A stretch of 64,000 nucleotides of DNA, from the NCBI GenBank assembly GCA_035578175.1, contig JAQMRL010000042.1:1-64000 (forward strand), given 5' to 3'. The stretch's first letter is position 1. Each line of letters begins with the position of its first letter. The position numbers and the translations under genes were made by a program. Below the pieces are notes generated by a model that worked only from the letters and a program-made list of their open reading frames with translations, did not search any database and was not told the origin of the DNA. The stretch is from Catonia carolina. Taxonomy: Eukaryota > Arthropoda > Insecta > Hemiptera > Achilidae. Positions 52,413 to 61,110 of the stretch are shown in pieces.

Positions 52413-52437
52413 AAATTTTGACAGGCTTGAAAGAGAG
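52351..52437 (+). CDS. Possible first coding exon
   Basis: ATG at 52351 gives MSAIHFGVIGNKFFLNGVPT then INFDRLERE, closing at GAGAG/GTATGT, a strong donor in phase 0. A TATA-like box lies about 385 bp upstream and the 5' region is CpG-rich. No similarity recognised and no downstream exon found on this strand, so it remains a candidate. An upstream duplicate of the ATG (52181) would read into a different C-terminus. Confidence 0.45.
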
Positions 52438-52443
52438 GTATGT

Positions 52444-53220
52444 CATACCCTCATTCTGTTATATTTATTATACGGTTCTTTTTGTTAAAATTTCATACAA
52501 CTGATATTGTGCGTGTGCAGTTGATTTCTAAAAATTGATGTATGTTTCGTATAAAATTCCAAACTATTAAAATTGATTCAGCTTCTTGGAATATTAACAG
52601 GAAGGAGACACCAGACACGATGATCTATCTTTGACTTCCCTTCAAAAAGTGATTTTTTTCAAGCTCGTTTATTATTTCTCTTTCTGCCCTACATACATCA
52701 AATTACGGATAAAATTTTATATTTCATAACAAAATAAAACCCATATTATGTAATCCTGGAAAAGAAGTTATATTAGCCTACGTGATACGCAAAAAATGCG
52801 ATGAGATTTAAACGTCTAACTTTGTACGAGCGTATCTTACATAAATACCAGAGTATACTAATAACATATATAGTGTAATAAAATAAGATCCATTAGGAAG
52901 CGAAAGTAATATTTTCAGAATTTTTCGATGAAAAATGAGCTTGTTAGAGTGTAGTGAACGAAACTGGCCGGCAGAGTGCCCTACCGTACCGTGTATTGTC
53001 ACTATTGTGCTTGAACACCGTGCACTGATTGAAATGAGCTGAGGGGAAAGGCTGACGCAACACATTTGCTCTCTGTCCCGCTACCCTCCCTACATGCCAC
53101 CGTAGTTGGCGAACAGTATACCAGCGACCTGCGACCAACGTTCACTGTGCGCTTACTCTAAGGATTAATAGATATTACAATACAAAGATGGCTCTTTCAC
53201 CGTGTGGTGGTGACAATATA
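52444..53220. other. A+T-rich DNA, then promoter-like sequence
   Basis: No coding frame. CATGCCACCGTAGTTGG at 53092 is the inverse of CCAACTACGGTGGCATG at 51977. Confidence 0.4.
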
Positions 53221-53233
53221 ATGAAACAACAAA

Positions 53234-53826
53234 CTTACTTACTTTACTATATGGGCGTTCAGGCCTCTGCAGCCCCTCCTCACCGCGACCTAAAAGATCT
53301 TTTGTGATTGCCCCTATTCCTTATTTATGCAAGACCCACACTTTCAATAAAGCGCAGAATCTGCCTAGGATCTAGTGCACTTACCTGAGAAGGTGTTAAC
53401 ACGTCCTTACCCATCAGCGCTCTTCTTTTGCAGCCAACCACTTTGCAACTGCATAAAATATGCTCAGCCTTCTCTTCTGCCTCATGACAGAATCTACACA
53501 GGCTCTCTTCAGCAACTCCTATCTTGGATAAATGATACCCAAGATTACAATGACCAGTCATCAGGCCCACTACCCTCCTCAAGTCCTGTCTTCCTAGTCT
53601 ATTATATATCCCAGCCTTCCTGCTGGAATAGGCAATGAATTTCTTTGCCTGTTCACAGCCTGTCACCTTATTCCAATAGGAGGTTTTAGCCTCCTCTTCC
53701 CAGGCCCTAACTATACCTCTATAATAGCCCTCACCAATTCCACAGAATGGCTCTGGGCCTATGAAGTGAGAGGCTGCACCTTTCTTTGCTAAGGCATCCG
53801 CTCTCTCATTTCCAGGCACTCCCTGG
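53234..53826 (-). pseudogene. LINE 3' end, inverted relative to 51467
   Basis: Flanked by ATGAAACAACAAA (53221-53233, 53827-53839). The minus strand encodes GVPGNERADALAKKGAA (end of RNase H), EEEAKTSYWNKVTGCEQAKK, CRFCHEAEEKAEHILC and FIESVGLA*. 5'-truncated, 32 bp from the donor of exon 53875. Confidence 0.92.
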
Positions 53827-53874
53827 ATGAAACAACAAAACACATAACAAAATTGACATCACTGGTTTATTTAC

Positions 53875-53967
53875 CTGCTCTGCTACCACAAATTCAAAAT
53901 CAAACGCAACTGGATCTGACTTGGCGATTTCAACAGGGTCTAAATCTTCATATTCAACCTTCAATTC
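53875..53967 (-). CDS. Upstream internal exon of minus-strand zinc-finger gene
   Basis: Acceptor TTTTTCCCCGACAG, 31 codons in phase 0 (ELKVEYEDLDPVEIAKSDPV then AFDFEFVVAEQ), donor GAGCAG/GTAAAT. Phase and acidic character match the exon at 43794-43705. LKVE fits the sumoylation consensus, as does IKTE in the next exon. It would splice over about 10 kb to 43794. Association with the zinc-finger exon is inferred from order, strand and phase. Confidence 0.65.
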
Positions 53968-54078
53968 CTGTCGGGGAAAAACACACAAATTATGTGAGTT
54001 AACAAACATAAGACAAGTGGATTTAGAAAGCAAAGAGTGCATCATCTACAACTTGTAGTGTTTACATTTTAACACCAA

Positions 54079-54080
<2 letters not shown>

Positions 54081-54114
<34 letters not shown>
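54081..54114. repeat. (TA)n microsatellite at gypsy insertion
   Basis: Seventeen or so TA repeats; the other side of the gypsy element also begins TATATATATATATA (59069-59082), so the element landed in this tract. Confidence 0.85.
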
Positions 54115-54115
<1 letters not shown>

Positions 54116-54116
<1 letters not shown>

Positions 54117-54455
54117 GATATTTACAAATTAATTGCAATGACAATGGCAATCAAAAACACAATTGAAAATAATTTAATTATAATGATATTACCTTATTTA
54201 ATTTGGAAGTATTAGATCTATTAAAAACACAATTGAGTTTCTCCTATTAAGAGAAACGACATTAAATGTTATTAATTTCAGTTGTTTCTTTAATTGTTTC
54301 ACTTATCACTTTTTATTCTTGTTTCTTATATTCTACCTCTACACCACTGACACAATCAAAATATACCACAGCTGTTTATTTGTTTACATTCTTGTGTATG
54401 TCGTCTATGCCAACACGGCACAATTCACTACAAGAAAAATATATTTTTCTTTACA
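54116..54455 (-). repeat. Gypsy 3' LTR
   Basis: Minus strand begins TGTAAAGAAAAATATA and ends AAATATCA. One base of uncertainty at the lower boundary. Confidence 0.9.
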
Positions 54456-54466
54456 TCTCCCCCCCT
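54456..54466 (-). promoter_or_regulatory. Gypsy polypurine tract
   Basis: TCTCCCCCCCT on the plus strand, i.e. a purine run immediately 5' of the 3' LTR, the expected plus-strand primer. Confidence 0.8.
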
Positions 54467-54491
54467 AAGGAAGGTAAAACAAGATGACCTC

Positions 54492-54899
54492 TTATTTACT
54501 TTCTTCTTGGTTTGCAAACTGAGAGGCTGGAGTCAACTTCGAGATGTGGAAAAGATTCGATTCTGATCTTTTTTGGCCAGTGTATATCTTGTAAATTGAG
54601 TTTGATATTTTCTCTATAATTTTGTAGGGTCCGACTCTCAGTTCGTCGAGCTTTTTCCGATTCAGTTTGTTTCCATTGTCCACAAAAACCGTATCACCAA
54701 TTTTGAAGTCACCACGTTTTCGATTCCTATCATAAACTGTTTTGTTGTAATTATGCGATTTGATTGTATTTTCCAGAGCTCTTTCCCTGTCTCTAATCAA
54801 GTCAATCTCTGTCTTTTCAGGTTTTAACTCCTTTGGCAAAATTGTAACATCTGTACCATTTAGTAGATATATTGGAGCATATCCAGTTATAGTGTGCAC
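54492..54899 (-). pseudogene. pol: Gypsy integrase C-terminal part (frame-shifted from pol)
   Basis: 135 residues. HTITGYAPIYLLNG is the conserved end of the integrase core, followed by a long helix and GDTVFVDNG, then RVGPYKIIE and LFHISKLTP, the chromatin-binding tail of gypsy integrases. It continues the pol ORF in another frame after a T-run on the plus strand (54913-54919). Confidence 0.9.
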
Positions 54900-54906
54900 A
54901 GTTTCA

Positions 54907-57585
54907 TTATAATTTTTTTACACAATTTTGTGCTATGGTGGTCCATGCTGCTTTGCTGTCTCTTTCGTTAATCTTACACCTGATTTTATTGACCAACGTT
55001 TGATTTAATCTTTCATTTAAACCGTTTGAGAATGGTGAATTCACTGCAGTGAAAATTAGTGGAATATTTTTATTATCCAAAAATGTTTTGAATTCTCTAG
55101 AATTGAGGCCTGGGTACTGGTCTGAGAGGATTATTCCAATGTTGTCAGCTTCTGCGGTATTTTCCACTAGTTTGATAAAGTCCTTCGCATTTTGAGTCCT
55201 TGATGACAAAATATAAGCGTATCTTGTGAAATGATCTGATAGCAGGTGCAAGTATCTTTTTGTTGATCTTGAACCCCCAAAGCCTCCAATAGTATCAATG
55301 GAACAAATTTCAAAAGGCTTTGTGGCAGGACCCAGGTGAGACATCAACCCATATTTATTTTGTCCTCTTGATTTGTTTTTTATACATACTACACAGCTTT
55401 CGCAGACATGTTTTATGTTTTTTGTCATGTTTTCTGCTGTATATGAGGAGCTGATCATTCTTTGCATTTGTTTAATTCCTATATGACCTAGGGTTATATG
55501 TACATTAATGATGAATTCTTTACAAAATTTTTCTGATAGAATAATTTTTTCTTTTTTCTTTATGCTTTTGTAATAAACGTTTTTTTTGGACATTAGTTTT
55601 TCTCTTTGGTATTGTATCTTTTCATTTTGAGCTTGGTCTTTTAAGATATCTTCTAGTCTTATTAAGTTTACTACTTTTAACTGCTCATACAGGTACTCAT
55701 TTGGCTCTAAGACAGGATTCCTGCTTAGGCAATCAGCTTCAATGTTGTGTCTCCCTGGAGAATATTTAATTTGAAAATCGTATTGAGATAAATAGTAAGT
55801 TAAATCTCCTAATTCTTCATCCGTTCTTGATCTTATGTTCATATTCTCCAGCGGTTTGTGATCTGAAAAGACAGTAAATTTTCTACCCATCAATAAATGC
55901 TGCCAATATTGAACACATTGTTTGATTGCTAGGCATTCTAGGTATATAGCTTTCTTCTTTTTCTGAACTTCATTCAATTTCTTTGAAAAGTATGCAACTG
56001 GTTTTTCTTCATTGTTTTCTTGTGGTTGTTTTAGTACGGCTCCTACGCCTAGTATACTAGCATCTGTGTAAATGTGTATAGGCAAATTTGGATCAAAAAT
56101 AGTCAATATTGGTTGAGAGCATAGTAAATGTTTCATTTCATCAAATGACTCTTGGCATGCTTTTGTCCAGTTAAAAGTTTGCCCTTTTCTTAAAAGGTTA
56201 TGTAAAGGGTCTAATTTTATTGCTATTTTTGGCACATACTTATGATAATAGTTTATCTTTCCCAAAAATTGTCTTACATTTTTTTGCGTTTTTGGAGTTG
56301 GAAAGTTTCGTATTGATATTAAGTTGTCTTTCAGAGGTTTAACAGAATTATTCTGTATGATATGACCCAGGTATTTCACAGACTCAGCTGCAAAAGTACA
56401 TTTAGAGAATTTTAGTTTCAAGCCTTCATTTTTTAGTGCTTGAAAGAGCTGTGTTAGATGTTTGATGTGGTCTGGGAACGTTTTTGAAAATAGCAAGATA
56501 TCATCAATAAAGCTTACTGTAAACTCACCGAGTTTGTGTTTACGTATTATGTTACACATTATCCTTTGGAAAATAGCTGGTGAGGTTTTTAGGCCGAAGG
56601 GCAAACAAGTCCATTGAAAATGGCCCTCCTGTGTGACGAATGCAGTTTTGTGTCTATCTGTGACACGCAAAGGTATAGACCAAAATGCTGAGTTCAAGTC
56701 CAACGTTGAGAAAAACTTACAATCTCTTGTCCGTACCATTAGGTCCTCAATAAGTGGGAATGGTTGTGATTGAGGAATGACAATTTTATTTAGGTCTCGA
56801 AAATCTATGCACAATCTTGACTTTTTGTTTTCATCTTTTTTATAAGCTAATGTGACTGGAGCTGCAAAGGGACTATATGATTCTTCTATTATATTCCTTT
56901 CTAATAATTTCGCAATCTGTTTTTCAATCTCCTTTTTATCTTCAAATGTACAACGATATGGTCTTTTACTGCAGTATTTTTCTACTGACAGATCAATGTG
57001 TGCTTCATAATCCTTTACTGTTCCTATGTCATATTTATCGATTGCAAATACAGATCGATTGTTTAATATTAAGTCATCAATTTCTGCCTGCTTTTCATAG
57101 TCTAGATGATTTATCTGAATTGTTAAATTATCCTTGCTGAAGTTTTCATTGAAGTTAATTGAATTATCAGATTTTATTTCCTTAGAAATCTTAATATCTG
57201 GATTTTTAGTTTCCTTAGAAACTATTTCACATCCGTGTATAGGAATTTTCTGACTGATTCCTAAGTTTTCGTCTTGAACCAAGTAAAAATTTTTTATGGA
57301 ATCAAGCCCAATTAAGAAGTCATAATCGAAATTTTCTTTATCCACTACAAAGACTGGAATTTTTTTTTCGATATTAAAAATGCTCACGTCGAGTGTTACT
57401 AAGCCTTTTGCCTTTTTAACGCCATTAATTGTTTTTAAATTAGTATTATTGCAATGATTTGATTTGTTATTGTTCACCTTCAATAACCTTGAATTTATCA
57501 ATGACACATTTGAGCCTGAGTCATAGATTCCAAATATTTCAACCTTTTTATTCAATACTAATTTTACTTTAATTAATGGCGGCAC
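54907..57585 (-). CDS. pol: Gypsy Pol: protease, RT, RNase H, integrase
   Basis: 892 residues. Aspartic protease DSGS at 22-25; reverse transcriptase with LDLNSAFW near 295 and FIDD at 359-362; RNase H TDAS at 507-510; integrase zinc finger H696/H701 with CESCVVC at 728-734, and D,D35E catalytic residues Asp764, Asp822 and Glu858. The frame is lost at a homopolymer of seven (54913-54919), just after the core, and the tail continues at 54899. It has no ATG of its own and overlaps the end of gag in the -1 frame. Confidence 0.95.
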   Translation of the reverse strand: MPPLIKVKLVLNKKVEIFGIYDSGSNVSLINSRLLKVNNNKSNHCNNTNLKTINGVKKAKGLVTLDVSIFNIEKKIPVFVVDKENFDYDFLIGLDSIKNFYLVQDENLGISQKIPIHGCEIVSKETKNPDIKISKEIKSDNSINFNENFSKDNLTIQINHLDYEKQAEIDDLILNNRSVFAIDKYDIGTVKDYEAHIDLSVEKYCSKRPYRCTFEDKKEIEKQIAKLLERNIIEESYSPFAAPVTLAYKKDENKKSRLCIDFRDLNKIVIPQSQPFPLIEDLMVRTRDCKFFSTLDLNSAFWSIPLRVTDRHKTAFVTQEGHFQWTCLPFGLKTSPAIFQRIMCNIIRKHKLGEFTVSFIDDILLFSKTFPDHIKHLTQLFQALKNEGLKLKFSKCTFAAESVKYLGHIIQNNSVKPLKDNLISIRNFPTPKTQKNVRQFLGKINYYHKYVPKIAIKLDPLHNLLRKGQTFNWTKACQESFDEMKHLLCSQPILTIFDPNLPIHIYTDASILGVGAVLKQPQENNEEKPVAYFSKKLNEVQKKKKAIYLECLAIKQCVQYWQHLLMGRKFTVFSDHKPLENMNIRSRTDEELGDLTYYLSQYDFQIKYSPGRHNIEADCLSRNPVLEPNEYLYEQLKVVNLIRLEDILKDQAQNEKIQYQREKLMSKKNVYYKSIKKKEKIILSEKFCKEFIINVHITLGHIGIKQMQRMISSSYTAENMTKNIKHVCESCVVCIKNKSRGQNKYGLMSHLGPATKPFEICSIDTIGGFGGSRSTKRYLHLLSDHFTRYAYILSSRTQNAKDFIKLVENTAEADNIGIILSDQYPGLNSREFKTFLDNKNIPLIFTAVNSPFSNGLNERLNQTLVNKIRCKINERDSKAAWTTIAQNCVKKL

Positions 57586-57587
57586 TA

Positions 57588-58700
57588 TTAGTTTTTTTGG
57601 TCTTCACCCTGTAGTTCACATTCCAATTCAGAATTATTAACAAACTTTATTTGTTTCTTGTCTTTTTCGTTATCATTCTTAGTTTTAAACCAGCACAATT
57701 CCTCTGAGTGATAGCGTACACCTTTCTTTAACTTTTCGCAAATGCTACATTTTACTTTTATCAGTTTGGTATCGTCTTTTTTTTTTATAAAGTTTTTTTT
57801 TATAACTAGATGTTCGAACTTGCCAAGTTCGTTAAATAAGTCCTTTGTTTCCAAAATGTCATCTCTGTTGATCTTATCTGTTATAAACTCTGGTAAGCCT
57901 GCAGCAATTATATCTATCAAAGTCCCCTGATCAATTGTCTTTCTAATTTCAAGTAAAAGTTTTTCCTTCTTCACAGCATATTCTAATAAGGATCCTGCTT
58001 GATATTTAAATGATAAAGCATATCTGCTAGTAGTCCAGCCTTTATTAGCGTAGGTTAGTAAAAAGTTTGATTTCCATTCTGGCCATTGGGATTGCAAACT
58101 AAGCTTTATCATCATGGAGGAATACCAATCAGTACATGATTTTTCTAGAAATAATCTGAAGATTTCAATTTTTTCTTCATCTTCTACTACATCGAACCTT
58201 TGACATTCTTTTTCAAATATTTCCATCCAATGATATGCGTTTATGTTTCTACCATCAAATTTTTCAAGTACAAACCTTTCAGATAATCTTTTAATATTTT
58301 GCTTTTCTTTTTTTTGTTGACATTCAACCAATTTTTCCAAAATTTTGACTATGGGATCTCCCGAATCCGTTTTGTCGGCAATGGTCAATCGTTCTTGAGT
58401 AACTTCTTCTAAGAATTGGTCTTTAAAGACTACATTACTATCTTCATCAAAGTATGTTTGTAATATATCCTCTGTCATTTTTATCCATACACTTCTCGTT
58501 TGATATCTTTTTTTTAACGTATTTTTCACTGTAACATATGCTTTGGACTTATGGACATGTTCATGAAGTGATGCCGCTTGGTACTCGTCGGGAATTAGGA
58601 ATGTTTTGTCATCTTGCGTGACAATTGAGGTTATGGCAATATAATTTGATTTTCCGTCTACTGTTGGTTTTGTTTGAAACGTAAATTTCAATTTTTCCAT
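57588..58700 (-). CDS. gag: Gypsy Gag
   Basis: 370 residues from the ATG at 58700, 28 bp after the 5' LTR. A helical capsid-like segment with WMEIFEKECQRFDV and SCTDWYSSMM near residues 155-200 is followed by a cysteine motif CSICEKLKKGVRYHSEELC (Cys-2-Cys-9-His-4-Cys), a loose relative of the nucleocapsid knuckle. The stop codon directly follows a slippery heptamer. Confidence 0.9.
   Translation of the reverse strand: MEKLKFTFQTKPTVDGKSNYIAITSIVTQDDKTFLIPDEYQAASLHEHVHKSKAYVTVKNTLKKRYQTRSVWIKMTEDILQTYFDEDSNVVFKDQFLEEVTQERLTIADKTDSGDPIVKILEKLVECQQKKEKQNIKRLSERFVLEKFDGRNINAYHWMEIFEKECQRFDVVEDEEKIEIFRLFLEKSCTDWYSSMMIKLSLQSQWPEWKSNFLLTYANKGWTTSRYALSFKYQAGSLLEYAVKKEKLLLEIRKTIDQGTLIDIIAAGLPEFITDKINRDDILETKDLFNELGKFEHLVIKKNFIKKKDDTKLIKVKCSICEKLKKGVRYHSEELCWFKTKNDNEKDKKQIKFVNNSELECELQGEDQKN
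57591..57597 (-). promoter_or_regulatory. -1 ribosomal frameshift site, gag/pol
   Basis: On the minus strand the zero frame reads A AAA AAC immediately before the gag TAA (57590-57588). A -1 slip enters the pol frame directly. Placement and heptamer match the classical rule. Confidence 0.85.
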
Positions 58701-58728
58701 TTTCTAACAAAGAAATGTCGTTTTATAA

Positions 58729-59068
58729 TGATATTTACAAATTAATTGCAATGACAATGGCAATCAAAAACACAATTGAAAATAATTTAATTATAATGAT
58801 ATTACCTTATTTAATTTGGAAGTATTAGATCTATTAAAAACACAATTGAGTTTCTCCTATTAAGAGAAACGACATTAAATGTTATTAATTTCAGTTGTTT
58901 CTTTAATTGTTTCACTTATCACTTTTTATTCTTGTTTCTTATATTCTACCTCTACACCACTGACACAATCAAAATATACCACAGCTGTTTATTTGTTTAC
59001 ATTCTTGTGTATGTCGTCTATGCCAACACGGCACAATTCACTACAAGAAAAATATATTTTTCTTTACA
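58729..59068 (-). repeat. Gypsy 5' LTR
   Basis: Apparently identical to 54116-54455 over 340 bp. Confidence 0.92.
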
Positions 59069-59097
59069 TATATATATATATAGTCCAGCCTCTCTTA

Positions 59098-59395
59098 GTT
59101 TGCTCCTAATGTAAACAAATAATGACGTCACTGAGCATGCGCATTATTTTAAAATGTGTACACGCTGATTAAAAGTTAACAATAAAATACTTTCAAAAGT
59201 ATTTAAATACAAAATACTTTTAAAAGTATTTTTATATATGAAATCGTTACGCCTACATCATATCATGACTGATGTTTTAAGTACTTAAAATTTAAAAAAT
59301 AGTTAACTTAATAGGAATACGACATCCGTAAAGTCATGGACTCTAGCGTGCACCCTGTAGCAGGTGGCTTTTGTTTGTTGACAGTAGGAGCAAAC
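59098..59395. mobile_element. 298-bp MITE with TA duplication
   Basis: Termini GTTTGCTCCTAATGTAAACA and the inverse TTTGTTGACAGTAGGAGCAAAC, flanked by TA (59096-59097, 59396-59397). Confidence 0.82.
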
Positions 59396-59472
59396 TAACA
59401 ATGGCTGAACTGTATATAACAATCGATGTATGTGTGCGTGTGTGTGTGTGTATGTATGTATGTATGCGTGTA

Positions 59473-60795
59473 CGAGGTGTGTTCAAAAACTAACGGGAAT
59501 TTTTAAATTTCGCGGGTTTGGATAGTCCGATTGTAAAATTTTTTTTTTATTATGTTGGTAAACATGCCCCTGACGTACGATAAAATTTTCAACAATATTC
59601 ATTGCTTAGTTCTTAAGTGGAAGCCGCTAAGGTTAGACGTGTTTTTCGAGCACGGCTATTTTCGTTTGTTAAAAAAAATGAATCAAAAAATTTGTATTAA
59701 ATTTTGTGTGAAAAATGAAATAAAGTGTAATAAAGTGTGTGAAATGTTAACAAAGGCATATGGTGAGTCTGCTATGAATAAAGCAAGAATTTACGAGTGG
59801 TATAAGCGTTTCCAAGATGGCCACGAAAACGTTGAAGATGACGAACGACCCGGACGTCCAAGCACATCAACAACCGATGAAAACGTGAAAAAAGTGAAAG
59901 AAATGGTTATGAACGATCGCCGAATCACAATCAGAGAAGTCAGTGATGATGTTGGTGTTTCGATTGGCTAATGCCATGAAATTTTTTCGGATGTTTTGGG
60001 TATGAAACAAGTGGCAGCAAAATTTGTTCAAAAATTGTTGAATTTCGAACAAAAACAGCGGCGAATGGAAGTTGCTCAGGAGTCACTAAATGAAGTCGAC
60101 AACGATGCGGATCTACTCAAACGTGTTATAACAGGTGACGAAACATGGGTTTACGGATACGATGTCGAAACTAAGGCTCAATCGTCCCAGTGGTGGCATT
60201 CTGGATCGCCAAGACCGAAAAAGGTTCGACAAGTGCGGTCGAATGTGAAGGTTATGCTCACTGTGTTCTTCGATTTTAATGGCATAGTGCATCATGAATT
60301 CATGCCACAAGGTCAAACAATCAATAAGGAGTACTACCTACAAGTTTAACGCCGTTTGCGTGAAGCAATCCGAAAAAACCACCCAGATTTGTGGCAAAAC
60401 AATTCATGGCTTTTGCACCACGATAATGCACCTGCTCACACTTCATTGCTTGTTCGTGAATTTTTGGCCAAAAACAAAACTGTAACGATGCCCCAGCCTC
60501 CATATTCGCCAGATACGGCTCTATGTGACTTTTTTTCTATTTCCAAAAATAAAGAGAACATTAAAAGGCCGTCGTTTTACAAGCATAGATGACATTAAAA
60601 GCGAATCGGTGAAAGAGCTAAAAGCTATCACAAAGATCGAGTTTCAGAAGTGTTTCGAGGATTGGAAAAAGCGTTGGCACAAGTGTATTGCATGCGAAGG
60701 GGACTACTTTGAAGGCGACAATATTAATGTAGATGAATAAATAAATATTTTTTTCAAAAAACGAAAATTCCCGTTATTTTTTTGAACAAACCTCG
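59473..60795 (+). mobile_element. Mariner B, decayed full-length
   Basis: 1323 bp, termini CGAGGTGTGTTCAAAAACTA, TA flanks (59471-59472, 60796-60797), inserted at the end of a (TG)n/(TATG)n tract. Confidence 0.93.
59678..60740 (+). pseudogene. Mariner transposase with three lesions
   Basis: ATG at 59678 (MNQKICIKFCVKNEIKCNKV). Helix-turn-helix to residue 98 with GRPSTS; first TAA at 59969-59971; catalytic part with TGDETWVYGYD, a second TAA near 60347, HHDNAPAHTSLLV (second Asp), then PPYSPDTALCDFF where a frame change falls in seven T (60530-60536). The tail ends GDYFEGDN. All three Asp positions persist. Confidence 0.92.
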
Positions 60796-60797
60796 TA

Positions 60798-61108
60798 TGT
60801 CCCACTTTACCTCCTAAATTACTGAACCGATTTTCATGCAGTTTTTTTATGTTGTAACTATGATGCCGGTGCAGGTTTTATGCTATTGAACACTTAAAAA
60901 TTTAGCCCTAAAGGGTTGAAAATAATGTTTATGTCATCCTACATTAAGACTTTTATGAGGCTAGATAATCTGCTGCTTTTAAACCAGCTGATGTGATTCG
61001 AATAAAGATTTGTCATAAATAAAATGATATGATTTAGCAAATAGCGACGTGATGCTAAGGATCAGCTGGTGACAACATCATATGATAATTTTATTCTATT
61101 TTATTATG
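60798..61108. other. Repeat-derived DNA, no gene
   Basis: TTACTGAACCGATTTTCATG at 60821 is phrasing common in insect repeats; nothing further identified. Confidence 0.35.
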
Positions 61109-61110
61109 TA

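Larger units (their letters stand above)
54116..59068 (-). mobile_element. Ty3/gypsy LTR retrotransposon
   Basis: About 4.95 kb with 340-bp LTRs (54116-54455, 58729-59068) that look essentially identical, hence a recent insertion. Minus-strand order: 5' LTR, gag, pol, 3' LTR; no envelope gene. A polypurine tract (AGGGGGGGA, minus strand) directly precedes the 3' LTR. No convincing tRNA primer site was recognised after the 5' LTR. Confidence 0.95.

Noticed and set aside
54116..59068. Endogenous retrovirus with an envelope gene
   Set aside because: Nothing lies between the integrase tail and the polypurine tract; this is a gag-pol gypsy element only.
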